Source of the DNA: Bacteroidales bacterium
Lineage (GTDB): Bacteria > Bacteroidota > Bacteroidia > Bacteroidales > UBA1402
Length of the DNA: 64,000 nt
Direction of reading: 5' to 3'
Assembly (NCBI GenBank): GCA_021373135.1
Contig: JAJFTH010000004.1
Coordinates: forward strand, 62,001-126,000
The notes beneath the pieces were generated by a model, which was given only the letters and a program-made list of their open reading frames with translations, made no database searches and was not told the DNA's origin. The number at the start of each line of letters is the position of its first letter. Position 1 is the stretch's first letter. Below are positions 43,505 to 52,678 of the stretch, piece by piece. A program made the position numbers and the translations under genes.

Positions 43505-45624
43505 CCAATGCCCTCTTCCTTACGCTATCACTCCTACTGATGCATAGCGGCATCAATCTGTCAGGCATCATTGTCAACAACGAAGGAATTCCCATCGATA
43601 ACGTACGTGTATCTGTCAAGGGGCAGAACACGGAAACATACTCCGACAATAAAGGAGCCTATTCCATAAGTGATCCGGAAAATCCGGATTCAACCGTTTT
43701 ATGCTTTTCCGCCATCGGATATGAGCAGACTGAACTCGGAGTAAAACCCGGAGAAATCCAAAGAGTTACATTGACGGAAGAGTCCGTCAACATAGATGAA
43801 GTCGTTGTCAGGAGCGACCGCCATGGTAATATCAACAATTATGCCGCCCAGAAAGTCGAAATCAATCCTTTTGAAGTTTACACCAGCCCGACGGCATTCG
43901 GAGATATGCTGGGAGTTCTGAAAATCATTCCCGGTGCACAAAGTCCGGGAAATGACGGCAGACTGTATATCAGGGGAGGATCCTCGGAGGAATCAAAAAC
44001 ATTCGTGGACGGGATGATGGTTTATAACCCATACACGCTGTCCCAAAAAAACGTCTCGGTCCGGGGCAGGTTCTCTCCCAACATGTTTCAAGGGATTGCC
44101 CTTCAGGCAGGAGGTTATGGTAGCGAGTACGGACAAGCCCTGTCCGGATTGCTCTCATTGAATACCAAAGACAAACTGGATCGACAAATCAATTTATACC
44201 TGTCTTCAACAGGGGTGGATGGAGCCATTGTGAGTTCCACCAAACGTTCACAGGTATATATGGGATTGGCTTATACCAATATGCAACCTTATGGTCGGAT
44301 ATTTAAAGATGACTACCATTGGAATAAATATTATGAAGATATCTCAGGAAATTTTCTCGGAATATTCAACCTTTCCAAAAAGCTGAAAGTCAAGACACAA
44401 TTTTCCTTCAGTAAATCATCCGTTGACTATGCCTATCGCGATATTGACTCTATCCTTTTCAACAACAATATTTCTGAAACCTATGTTTATGGACAAACCA
44501 CCTGGAATTATGCCATCAGCAAGAACTCAAAATTATTTTTCGGATCCAATCTTACCATCGATCACTTTCAGGGAACGGATGTGAGCCTTCAGGGAGACAG
44601 CGTACAAACCGATGTACTTTTCAATCACAACAAAATCTTTTTCGAACACAAAAAAGGCAGGTTCACTTACACCGTGGGGGTTGAGACATTCCATTCAAAG
44701 TTCGACCAGAATTACGTCTTTGTCAACACCTATGATTCAGACATCACCGACTTACTGATATCCAATTTCTATCAAGTAGCATTTAATCCGATCGACAAAA
44801 CATGTCTCTCTCTCGGATTAAGAGCAGAACATGCCTCTTTCATTGATAAATACAACCTGGCACCAAGACTATACGCTTCACACAAATTCAATGACAACCA
44901 CATCCTGTCATTTTCAGCGGGAACCTATTATCAAAACCCAGGCAATGATTACCTGAAATTGAACAAGGACTTGGATTTTACAAGATCCGACAATATGACG
45001 CTGACCTATGCCTATGCAAAAAGCAGAAGTAAAATTCAGGTGGATACCTATTACAAGCAATACAGGAAACTGATCACCTATGATGAAGGGACGTTCTTCC
45101 ATACCAACCTAAACAACAAGGGAAACGGATATGCTTACGGAATGGATATATTCCTGAAGGGATATGTCAGTCTGCTTGAGTATTGGTTGTCCTATTCATA
45201 CATGGATTCCGAAAGGTTGCACCAGTCTTTTAGTCAGAGCAGAATGCCAGACCTGATATCAGGACATTTGTTCAAGTTTGACCTGAAGTATTGGCTCTCA
45301 CCCATCAGGTCATTGCTGGGGGCTGGTTATCACATTGAATCAGGCTCGTATGGAGATGTCATAATCAACGGCCGACATACCCTAATGAAAACACCTTTCA
45401 GAAACAGTCTGACCTTAAACCTCTCCTACTTGCCGTTTAACAATACAATCATCCATTTCTCCTGCCAAAATGTACTGGGTAGCAATAATATATACGGATA
45501 TACAGGCTCTGCCTACCAAAATAAATACAGGGCAGAAACGACACCATCCAAACGTTTTTTTTACCTGACACTCCTTCTCACATTCAATGCATCCAAAATA
45601 AACGATCAATTAAATTCTCTTTAA
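43501..45624 (+). CDS. TonB-dependent outer-membrane receptor with CarboxypepD_reg domain
   Basis: A 707-aa protein. After a short hydrophobic N-terminus comes a CarboxypepD_reg-like beta-sandwich (LSGIIVNNEGIPIDNVRVSV), then a plug domain (LKIIPGAQSP, LYIRGGSSEESKTFVDGM) and a 22-strand-type barrel with alternating strands ending LTLLLTFNASK. It is smaller than SusC-type receptors and has no SusD partner. It probably moves the cluster product or a related ligand across the outer membrane. Confidence 0.87.
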   Translation: MTNALFLTLSLLLMHSGINLSGIIVNNEGIPIDNVRVSVKGQNTETYSDNKGAYSISDPENPDSTVLCFSAIGYEQTELGVKPGEIQRVTLTEESVNIDEVVVRSDRHGNINNYAAQKVEINPFEVYTSPTAFGDMLGVLKIIPGAQSPGNDGRLYIRGGSSEESKTFVDGMMVYNPYTLSQKNVSVRGRFSPNMFQGIALQAGGYGSEYGQALSGLLSLNTKDKLDRQINLYLSSTGVDGAIVSSTKRSQVYMGLAYTNMQPYGRIFKDDYHWNKYYEDISGNFLGIFNLSKKLKVKTQFSFSKSSVDYAYRDIDSILFNNNISETYVYGQTTWNYAISKNSKLFFGSNLTIDHFQGTDVSLQGDSVQTDVLFNHNKIFFEHKKGRFTYTVGVETFHSKFDQNYVFVNTYDSDITDLLISNFYQVAFNPIDKTCLSLGLRAEHASFIDKYNLAPRLYASHKFNDNHILSFSAGTYYQNPGNDYLKLNKDLDFTRSDNMTLTYAYAKSRSKIQVDTYYKQYRKLITYDEGTFFHTNLNNKGNGYAYGMDIFLKGYVSLLEYWLSYSYMDSERLHQSFSQSRMPDLISGHLFKFDLKYWLSPIRSLLGAGYHIESGSYGDVIINGRHTLMKTPFRNSLTLNLSYLPFNNTIIHFSCQNVLGSNNIYGYTGSAYQNKYRAETTPSKRFFYLTLLLTFNASKINDQLNSL

Positions 45625-45636
45625 AACTTTTATCAA

Positions 45637-46047
45637 ATGAAAAAGAAATTTTTAGTGGCCATGGCATTTGCGTTAACGACATGCTTTACGGCTTATTCTC
45701 AGACTTTCACCCTGGAAATCAAAGGTATAGAAAAAATCAAAGGTGAAATGTACATTGGTTTTTACAAGTCATCCAAGACTTTTCTTAAAGAAACTTCATA
45801 CGGCGTCCGTGAAAAAGTGACGGGAAAAACAATGACCATTACCATAAATGACTTACCAAAAGGTTCCTATGCCATATCCTTATTTCAGGATGAAAATATG
45901 AATAAAAAGCTGGACACAGGTCTTTTTGGCATTCCTTTGGAAAAATACGGATTCAGCAATGATGCCAAAGGTTATACCGGCCCTCCAAGTTTCAAGAAAT
46001 GCAACTTTATTTTCAATGCAAATAAAAAGATGGTCATCAATCTGTAA
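45637..46047 (+). CDS. DUF2141 secreted protein
   Basis: A 136-aa protein with a signal peptide (MKKKFLVAMAFALTTCFTAYSQ). FTLEIKGIEKIKGEMYIGFY, the LPKGSYAISLFQDENMNKKL segment and GIPLEKYGFSNDAKG are DUF2141 hallmarks. The family is small, periplasmic or outer-membrane associated, and of unknown function. Its TAA and the next gene's ATG share one base. Confidence 0.88.
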   Translation: MKKKFLVAMAFALTTCFTAYSQTFTLEIKGIEKIKGEMYIGFYKSSKTFLKETSYGVREKVTGKTMTITINDLPKGSYAISLFQDENMNKKLDTGLFGIPLEKYGFSNDAKGYTGPPSFKKCNFIFNANKKMVINL

Positions 46048-46208
46048 TGAAAGCCAAGTTTAACAAAAAAGAAATAGCCATATACCTCCTTATCAGTGGG
46101 GTATTGGCTATTCTAAATAATCAAACCAATCATTTTGCATTTGTCTGGTTTATCTACCCCATGGCTATTTGGGGTGGAATCATTCTGATCAAGCGGTTCA
46201 TAAGATAA
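46047..46208 (+). CDS. 53-aa 2TM-type small membrane protein
   Basis: Two predicted helices (IAIYLLISGVLAIL and FVWFIYPMAIWGGIILI) joined by a short loop, as in the 2TM domain family (WP-x-x-WGigL pattern). It starts in the TAATG overlap with the DUF2141 gene, showing translational coupling, and is the last gene of the operon. Function unknown. Confidence 0.7.
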   Translation: MKAKFNKKEIAIYLLISGVLAILNNQTNHFAFVWFIYPMAIWGGIILIKRFIR

Positions 46209-46303
46209 TCTTTGTCAAGGCTTTACATAAAAATATGCCTATTCGCTATCGAAGTTTTGAGCGGAGTCCGATTTCATTTCTGACATTTAATAATCTGAAG
46301 CAT

Positions 46304-47605
46304 TCATTTTGTCAGCAAATAGTTCTTGAAGCTCTCGAAATCCTTGCTCATGGGAACGGAAAGTTTCTGTCCTTTCATGAATGCCTGAAGACGCTCCGGA
46401 ATTTCCACTTCAGCACCGATAATACCGGAAACAGTATCCTTGAATTTGGCAGGATGGGCCGTTTCAAGAAAGACACCGACCTGTCCGGGTTTGATTTGAT
46501 CAGCCAAAGCACGGTAGCCGCAAGCACCATGAGGATCAAGCAGATAACCGGTTTCAGCATAGACCTTCTTCAATGTATCTGCAATTTGCGAATCATCATA
46601 AGTAGCACCGCTGATATCAGCACAGATGGCTTCATGGGAATTTCCATATAAATCAAGGATACGCGCAAAATTGCTCGGATCACCCACATCCATGGCATTG
46701 GCAATGGTAGATACCGAAGGTTTGGGTTTGTATTCGCCCGTTTTCAGGTACTTAAAGAAAATATCATTCCGATTGTTGGAGGCAATGAAATGTTTGACAG
46801 GCAGGCCCATCCTTTTGGCAAACAAACCGGCAGTGATGTTCCCAAAGTTTCCACTCGGTACACATACCACCATGGAATCGGCCTTGCCAATCTTTTTCAG
46901 TTGAGCATAGGCATAAAAATAATAAAAAGACTGAGGTAAAAAGCGGGCTACATTGATAGAATTTGCCGAAGTCAAAGCCATATGAGCCTTGAGGTCTGCA
47001 TCCATGAAGGAAGATTTTACCAAAGCCTGACAATCATCAAATGTTCCGTCCACTTCCACCGCTGTAATGTTTTGCCCCAGTGTTGTGAATTGCTTTTCTT
47101 GTATTTCACTGACCAAACCTTTCGGATAAAGCACATAGACCTTAATGCCTTCCACTCCGAGGAAACCATTGGCGACAGCACTTCCGGTATCTCCTGAAGT
47201 GGCGACCAGCACATTCACCTCTTTTTGGCCTTGTCTCTTGATAAAATAGGCCAGCAGGCGAGCCATAAAACGACCGCCTACATCTTTGAATGCAGACGTC
47301 GGACCGTGGAACAATTCCAGGCTATAGATATTTTCCTTCACCTTCACCAGCGGAGTATCGAAGCTCAGGGTATCATAAACAATTTTCTTCAGGATTTCAG
47401 GTTCAATGTCTTCTCCGAAAAAGGCATCAGCCACCCGGTAAGACATTTCCTGAAAACTCAGGGTGTCAATTTCATCGAAAAACGATGCCGGCAAAACGGG
47501 TATGCGTTCAGGCATGTATAGCCCCCTATCGCCGGCCAAACCGTCGACAACGGCTTTCTGAAGGGATACCGGAGCAACCTTTTTATTGGTACTGTAATAT
47601 TTCAT
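46304..47605 (-). CDS. thrC: Threonine synthase
   Basis: A 433-aa PLP enzyme of fold type II converting O-phosphohomoserine to threonine. FHGPTSAFKDVGGRF holds the PLP lysine; LVATSGDTGSAVANGFLG, VPSGNFGN and DPHGACGYRAL complete the family pattern. Last gene of the minus-strand thrA-apgM-thrC operon, 11 nt after the apgM-like gene and convergent with the 2TM gene. Confidence 0.96.
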   Translation of the reverse strand: MKYYSTNKKVAPVSLQKAVVDGLAGDRGLYMPERIPVLPASFFDEIDTLSFQEMSYRVADAFFGEDIEPEILKKIVYDTLSFDTPLVKVKENIYSLELFHGPTSAFKDVGGRFMARLLAYFIKRQGQKEVNVLVATSGDTGSAVANGFLGVEGIKVYVLYPKGLVSEIQEKQFTTLGQNITAVEVDGTFDDCQALVKSSFMDADLKAHMALTSANSINVARFLPQSFYYFYAYAQLKKIGKADSMVVCVPSGNFGNITAGLFAKRMGLPVKHFIASNNRNDIFFKYLKTGEYKPKPSVSTIANAMDVGDPSNFARILDLYGNSHEAICADISGATYDDSQIADTLKKVYAETGYLLDPHGACGYRALADQIKPGQVGVFLETAHPAKFKDTVSGIIGAEVEIPERLQAFMKGQKLSVPMSKDFESFKNYLLTK

Positions 47606-47616
47606 GGGAAATTGTT

Positions 47617-48825
47617 TTATTCAAATAAAGCCTTAATAAATTCATCATCTTTCAACAAGCCGTAAGAACCTTGAAGAACAGAAAACTCATCATATACTTT
47701 CACCGCATCAGGTGCCACACCTGGCTTGTAAATCAGGAAAGGCACAGCCTCCCGCACATGTGTCCTTGTACGGCAATAAGTCGGATGATCCGGCAAAACA
47801 GCCATCGTCACCGGTTCGTCCCAATTTTTAACAGCTTCGAAAATCGGTCCGACAATGCGCTTGTCTAAAAATTCAATGGTACGGATTTTAAGGTCTGTAT
47901 CACCTTCATGTCCGGCTTCATCGGAAGCTTCCACGTGCAAAAAGACAAAATCCTTTTTCCGTAATTGAGCAATGGCAGCCTCAGCCTTGCCTTCGTAATT
48001 GGTGTTATAAAGACCGGTAGCACCAGCGACATCGATGGACTCGAGCCCTGCATAAATACCGATACCCTTAATCAAATCGACGGCAGAAATGACACTACCG
48101 GTCTTGATTTGCGGAAACTGCTGCATCAAGGTCTTCATCATCGGTTTGTAACCGGGAGACCAAGGCCAGATGCTGTTGGCAGGATCTTTGCCGGCAGCGA
48201 TACGTTTCAGATTGACCGGATGGTTGGCAAGCAATTCCTGAGACCGGATAATCAACCGGTTCAATTCATCTGCCGTTGCCTGAGCTTCAGGTATCAACGC
48301 TTCAATCATTACATCCTTGAATGGGGTACCGGGTACATCGTGCGGTGGGGTACAATTCAGGAACTTGTTTCCACCTTTTATCACCAACAGATGACGATAG
48401 GAAATTCCTTCATGAAATTTCACCGTATCCGAGCCCATTTTTGCATCCAGAAAGCGGATCAGTTCTCCAGCCTCTTCGTTGGAAATATGACCTGCCGAAT
48501 GATTTTTGATCAGACCATGCTCAATACAGATGATGTTGCAACGCATCGCCATTTCACCAGGGAGTATCTTCACCCCCATGCTGGCAGCTTCCAGGGATCC
48601 GCGTCCTTCAAATGCGGAACGGACATCGTATCCCAACAAGCTCATATTGGCTATTTCGCTCCCTGGTTGGAAACCATCAGGAACCGTTTCCAGCTGACCG
48701 CAACGGCCCATTGCAGCCAGCTTGTCCATATAAGGGGTATCGGCAGCCTGTATCGGCGTTTTGTCACCCAATGCAGGCATGGCCTCATCAGCCATCCCAT
48801 CACCAAGAATCACAATATATTTCAT
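47617..48825 (-). CDS. ApgM-like phosphotransferase, probable homoserine kinase
   Basis: A 402-aa alkaline-phosphatase-superfamily protein usually annotated as cofactor-independent phosphoglycerate mutase (ApgM): MKYIVILGDGMADEAMPALG, PGSEIANMSLLGYD, HVEASDEAGHEGDTDLK and VLPDHPTYCRTRTH supply the metal ligands and nucleophile region. Its place between thrA and thrC, exactly where a homoserine kinase is needed, suggests it phosphorylates homoserine; no GHMP-type thrB is in the window, and I recall, without being able to check, that this has been proposed for Bacteroides. The start at 48825 is preferred over 48864 on family length. Confidence 0.85.
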   Translation of the reverse strand: MKYIVILGDGMADEAMPALGDKTPIQAADTPYMDKLAAMGRCGQLETVPDGFQPGSEIANMSLLGYDVRSAFEGRGSLEAASMGVKILPGEMAMRCNIICIEHGLIKNHSAGHISNEEAGELIRFLDAKMGSDTVKFHEGISYRHLLVIKGGNKFLNCTPPHDVPGTPFKDVMIEALIPEAQATADELNRLIIRSQELLANHPVNLKRIAAGKDPANSIWPWSPGYKPMMKTLMQQFPQIKTGSVISAVDLIKGIGIYAGLESIDVAGATGLYNTNYEGKAEAAIAQLRKKDFVFLHVEASDEAGHEGDTDLKIRTIEFLDKRIVGPIFEAVKNWDEPVTMAVLPDHPTYCRTRTHVREAVPFLIYKPGVAPDAVKVYDEFSVLQGSYGLLKDDEFIKALFE

Positions 48826-48919
48826 CTGTAAAAATCGTTTTTTAAGATCGTATGGTACTCGCATGTCAAATATTCATTGTCTTAGGTGAATACTCGTATT
48901 CATGCTCGTTTCATCTATC

Positions 48920-51352
48920 TTATCTGATGTTCGCAATGCTGATGATATCGGCAAACACTCCGGCTGCAGTAACACTGGCACCGGCACCATACCCCTTGAT
49001 CATCATCGGATACTGCAAATAGCGTTCCGTCGTGATTTGTATAATATTGTTGCTACCTTCCAGATCAAAGAACGGATGTGAAGCTGCAATAGCCTGCAAG
49101 CCAACTGAACATGCGCCATTTTCCATTTTGGCGACGAATCTCCAGCGTTTGTTTTCTCTTTCCAGAACCTTGCGTTTTTCTTCAAATTCAGCATCCATTT
49201 CGCCGATGGTAGCCCAGAAATCTTCCAATGTTCCTTCAAAATATCGATCCGGTACAAAAAGGTTTTTCACGACATCTTCCTGTTCCACCTTGTAACCAGC
49301 TTCACGAGCCAGAATCACCAGTTTACGGACAACGTCCTTACCGCTGAGGTCTATGCGGGGATCAGGTTCAGAATAACGGGCTTCCTGTGCCATTTTGATA
49401 GATTTACTTAAAGGAATTTCAGAACTGATCGTGTTGAAGATAAAATTCAGCGTACCGGAAAGTACAGCCTCGATCTTCAATATCCGGTCGCCGGAGTTGA
49501 TGAGGTTATTGATCGTGTTGATAACCGGAAGACCTGCACCTACATTGGTTTCAAACAAATACTTGATACCTTTCTTGCGAGCCAGGTTTTTCAGGCATTG
49601 GTAATTGTCATAAGAGGAAGATGCAGCAATTTTATTGGCTGCAACCACTGAAACATTGTGTTCCAGCAGATCCTTGTACAATTCAGCTATTTGTCCGCTC
49701 GCCGTACAATCCACAAACACAGAATTGAAGATATTCATCTTGATGATCTCATTTTTCATCAATTCCGGAGAATTGGCCTGACCTTGTTTGTTCAAAATAT
49801 CCTTATAGTTTTCCAAATCAATTCCGTCACGGTTAAAGATGGCTTTGTCAATATCAGCGATACCGACCACATTGAGTTTTAAACCATTCTGAGCCATCAA
49901 CAAAGGTTGTTGTTGCTTAATCTGTTCAAGCAGGCTTCCACCCACCGTACCGATACCGGTCAGGAAAATATTCAATACCTGATAATCAGAAAGGAAGAAA
50001 GAATCATGAATGACATTCAGTGCCTTACGCAAGTATGCCGTATTCGTAACGAAAGAGATGTTCGTTTCAGATGCGCCCTGAGCACAAGCGATGACATTGA
50101 TGCCATTGCGTCCCAGTGTACCGAACAACTTTCCGGCAATACCAGGCGTACGTTTCATATTCTCACCGACAATGGCAATGGTTGCCAAATCGTTTTCGGC
50201 AAAAATCTGGTTGATTTCACCCAATTCCATTTCCGATTTAAATTCACGTTGCAGCACGCGGACAGATTCTTCTGAATCTGCCGAACGGACCCCGATGGAT
50301 GTTGTATTTTCCGAAGAAGCCTGAGATACGAGAAACACACTGATGCCTGCCTTTGCCAAAGCTTTGAATATCCGGTAATTCACCCCGATCACGCCTACCA
50401 TACCCAAGCCTTGAATGGTAATCAAGCTGGTGTCGCTGATAGAAGAGATACCCTTGATTGATTTTCCTTCAGAATTATCCTTGTCATTGGAAATATAAGT
50501 TCCTGGAGCCTGAGGGTTGAATGTATTTTTAATTTGAATCGGTATATTTTTATGATAAACGGGAAAAATCGTCGGCGGATATATCACTTTCGCTCCGAAG
50601 TTGGACAATTCCATTGCTTCCACATAGCTGAGTCTTTTAATGACATAAGCATTATTGATGACACGCGGATCTGCAGTCATGAAACCATCCACGTCCGTCC
50701 AGATTTCCAGAATGGAAGCATCCAGCACGGCAGCCATGATGGCAGAAGTATAATCAGAACCCCCACGACCCAGATTGGTTGTTTCACCGGTACGGGCACT
50801 GCTGGAAATAAAACCTCCCATGACAGAAACGGCAGGTAATTCTGAAAATTCTTCCAGGATTTTTTTGGAAGTCAATTCGTAATTTAAGATGTTCTTGCCA
50901 TAAACATCATCGGTCTTGATATATTTACGCGCATCAAAATGCATTGCATTCAGAAATTCACTGATAATATAGGAAGAAAGACGTTCTCCGTAACTGACAA
51001 TGGCATTGGACGTTTTTTCAGAAAAGTCCTGAATCAAAGAGACCCCTTTAAAGATATTCGCAAGTTCATCAAACATCTGGTTTACTCCCCGTTGAACTCT
51101 TTCCAAACTTTTGCCTTGAAAAAGGCCTTTCAACAATTCATTGTGCTTTTCACGGATTGTCTGGAATTCTTCCTGATAATCCAAATCGCTAGCAGCTGCA
51201 AGTTTGGATGTTTTAATCAACAAATCAGTCACTCCGCCAACGGCAGAAACGACAACAATAACCGGCTCGTCAGCCGATTCAACAATTTTCTTGATCGTGA
51301 GAATGCTGTTCACGGAACCTACGGACGTTCCGCCGAATTTCATTACTTTCAT
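48920..51352 (-). CDS. thrA: Bifunctional aspartate kinase / homoserine dehydrogenase
   Basis: An 810-aa fusion. The N-terminal aspartokinase starts MKVMKFGGTSVGS and has GRGGSDYTSAIMAA; two ACT domains follow (about 310-460, with GLGMVGVIGV). The homoserine dehydrogenase part begins near 465 with IFLTGIGTVGGSLLEQI and carries the catalytic KIEAVLSGTLNFIF segment. It supplies homoserine for Thr, Met and Ile. A putative Thr/Met leader peptide precedes it (51529-51579). Confidence 0.96.
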   Translation of the reverse strand: MKVMKFGGTSVGSVNSILTIKKIVESADEPVIVVVSAVGGVTDLLIKTSKLAAASDLDYQEEFQTIREKHNELLKGLFQGKSLERVQRGVNQMFDELANIFKGVSLIQDFSEKTSNAIVSYGERLSSYIISEFLNAMHFDARKYIKTDDVYGKNILNYELTSKKILEEFSELPAVSVMGGFISSSARTGETTNLGRGGSDYTSAIMAAVLDASILEIWTDVDGFMTADPRVINNAYVIKRLSYVEAMELSNFGAKVIYPPTIFPVYHKNIPIQIKNTFNPQAPGTYISNDKDNSEGKSIKGISSISDTSLITIQGLGMVGVIGVNYRIFKALAKAGISVFLVSQASSENTTSIGVRSADSEESVRVLQREFKSEMELGEINQIFAENDLATIAIVGENMKRTPGIAGKLFGTLGRNGINVIACAQGASETNISFVTNTAYLRKALNVIHDSFFLSDYQVLNIFLTGIGTVGGSLLEQIKQQQPLLMAQNGLKLNVVGIADIDKAIFNRDGIDLENYKDILNKQGQANSPELMKNEIIKMNIFNSVFVDCTASGQIAELYKDLLEHNVSVVAANKIAASSSYDNYQCLKNLARKKGIKYLFETNVGAGLPVINTINNLINSGDRILKIEAVLSGTLNFIFNTISSEIPLSKSIKMAQEARYSEPDPRIDLSGKDVVRKLVILAREAGYKVEQEDVVKNLFVPDRYFEGTLEDFWATIGEMDAEFEEKRKVLERENKRWRFVAKMENGACSVGLQAIAASHPFFDLEGSNNIIQITTERYLQYPMMIKGYGAGASVTAAGVFADIISIANIR

Positions 51353-51460
51353 AAATGGTCTTATTTTGGTTTAAAATTACAAGACTACGTCGGACCTACA
51401 AATGTCCCAAGTGCACCTCGCACCATAATCCTGAATGAATAAAAGATGTTTTTTGAAATG

Positions 51461-51479
51461 AAAAACGCCTTTTTCGGCG
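51461..51479 (-). terminator. Possible attenuator hairpin of the thr operon
   Basis: On the minus strand CGCC-GAAAAA-GGCG is followed by TTTTT. The stem has only 4 GC pairs, so it is weak alone. An upstream CGGTG can pair with CGCCG as a competing antiterminator. Confidence 0.4.
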
Positions 51480-51528
51480 ATGACTCCAGACACACACCGA
51501 TGCCCTTCTGTCAGACTGTAGAAGAAAA

Positions 51529-51579
51529 TTATACCCCCCAAGGGGTCATTGTAGTTCGTATGTATTTGTTATACAGCAT
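51529..51579 (-). CDS. Putative threonine-operon leader peptide
   Basis: A 16-codon ORF, MLYNKYIRTTMTPWGV, between the promoter and thrA. Three Thr and one Met fall in four consecutive codons (TTMT), with an Ile just before: the end products of the thrA pathway. It is followed by small GC hairpins and a T-run. The regulatory codon run is much shorter than in enterobacterial thrL, so the call is tentative. Confidence 0.45.
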   Translation of the reverse strand: MLYNKYIRTTMTPWGV

Positions 51580-51605
51580 ACGTTTTTCGGTTTTTTAGAA
51601 TGGTG

Positions 51606-51613
51606 CAAATATA
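51606..51613 (-). promoter_or_regulatory. -7 element of the thr operon
   Basis: Minus-strand TATATTTG, exact TAnnTTTG, 26 bp before the leader ORF; TTTC sits at the -33 position with 19-bp spacing. The leader to thrA would be about 250 nt, long for this phylum, as expected for an attenuated operon. Bases 51614-51769 on the other side hold the AT-rich upstream region of the MEMO1-type gene. Confidence 0.55.
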
Positions 51614-51769
51614 TAAATTATTGTTGGAATCTGAAAGACAAGATACATTTTCATTATTTTTCATTCATTATTTATCGTCACATTAAAAAAGTAGTAAATC
51701 CAGACAAAAATTAATATCTTTAAATCAAATTTTTGCGCAGTAATTTCTATCATTTTATTCAGGAAAGTC

Positions 51770-52657
51770 ATGGAAAAAATCGACAGAAAACCAGCAGTAG
51801 CCGGTCAGTTTTATCCGGCAGACCCGACCACGCTACGAATAGAGCTAACAGACTTATTTGCAGAAGCGACACCAAAGCAGCATCAAAACGTCAGAGCCAT
51901 CATCAGTCCACACGCCGGCTATGTTTTCTCAGGGAAAGTGGCTGCATCGGTCTTCAACCAAATAGATTGTGAAAAAACTTACAAAAGGGTGTTTATCCTT
52001 GCCTCATCACATCAGGAACATTTTGAAGGTGCATCCGTTTATTGCGACGGCGATTTTTTAATGCCCTACGGAAAGGAAATGGTGGACACCACTTTTGGCA
52101 AGAAACTGGTGAATAGCTTTCCGGAAATTTTCACCGCCAATCGCAGTCCTCATCTCAAAGAACACAGCATAGAAGTGCAACTTCCTTTTTTACATCATGT
52201 GCTTAAAACAGATTACTGCATCATTCCCATCATTTTAGGAACTTCAGATCCCGCTGTATGCAAAGAAATCGCCAGGGTGCTGAAATTCTGGTTTAACACA
52301 GACAACCTGTTCATTATCAGTTCAGACTTTTCCCATTATGCAGCATATACGGATGCCCGAAAGATTGACGGGTTCACAAAAACAGCCATACTCTCAAACC
52401 GCCCGGAGACACTGATCAACACTCTGACGGAGAATATCAGGAAACAGGTGCCAAATCTGGTCACAAGCCTCTGCGGATGGACATCCGTATTAACTTTGCT
52501 GCACATGACCACGGGAAATGATTCGATGGAGTACCGTGCCATCGACTATCAAAATTCCGGCGATGCTCCTCTTTATGGCGAAAAAGATCGTGTTGTGGGA
52601 TATTGGGGCATTTCTGTTTCAGAGATTCAACAGAAAAAAGATACCAAACTTGTTTAA
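51770..52657 (+). CDS. amrB: AmmeMemoRadiSam system protein B (MEMO1 family)
   Basis: A 295-aa Memo-like protein of the extradiol-dioxygenase fold. Metal-ligand-type histidines are seen in ISPHAGYVFSGKVAAS, LASSHQEHFEGASVY, EHSIEVQLPFLHHVL and ISSDFSHYAAYTDA, and LCGWTSVLTLLHM follows near residue 230. Its biochemical role is not settled. It is 21 nt upstream of the AMMECR1 gene, and their radical SAM partner is at 61909-62946. Confidence 0.92.
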   Translation: MEKIDRKPAVAGQFYPADPTTLRIELTDLFAEATPKQHQNVRAIISPHAGYVFSGKVAASVFNQIDCEKTYKRVFILASSHQEHFEGASVYCDGDFLMPYGKEMVDTTFGKKLVNSFPEIFTANRSPHLKEHSIEVQLPFLHHVLKTDYCIIPIILGTSDPAVCKEIARVLKFWFNTDNLFIISSDFSHYAAYTDARKIDGFTKTAILSNRPETLINTLTENIRKQVPNLVTSLCGWTSVLTLLHMTTGNDSMEYRAIDYQNSGDAPLYGEKDRVVGYWGISVSEIQQKKDTKLV

Positions 52658-52678
52658 CTATACAAAGAAAACGAACGT

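Noticed and set aside
47965..48831. 288-codon open frame antisense to the apgM-like gene
   Set aside because: Fully covered by the intact phosphotransferase gene on the other strand; no domain or promoter.
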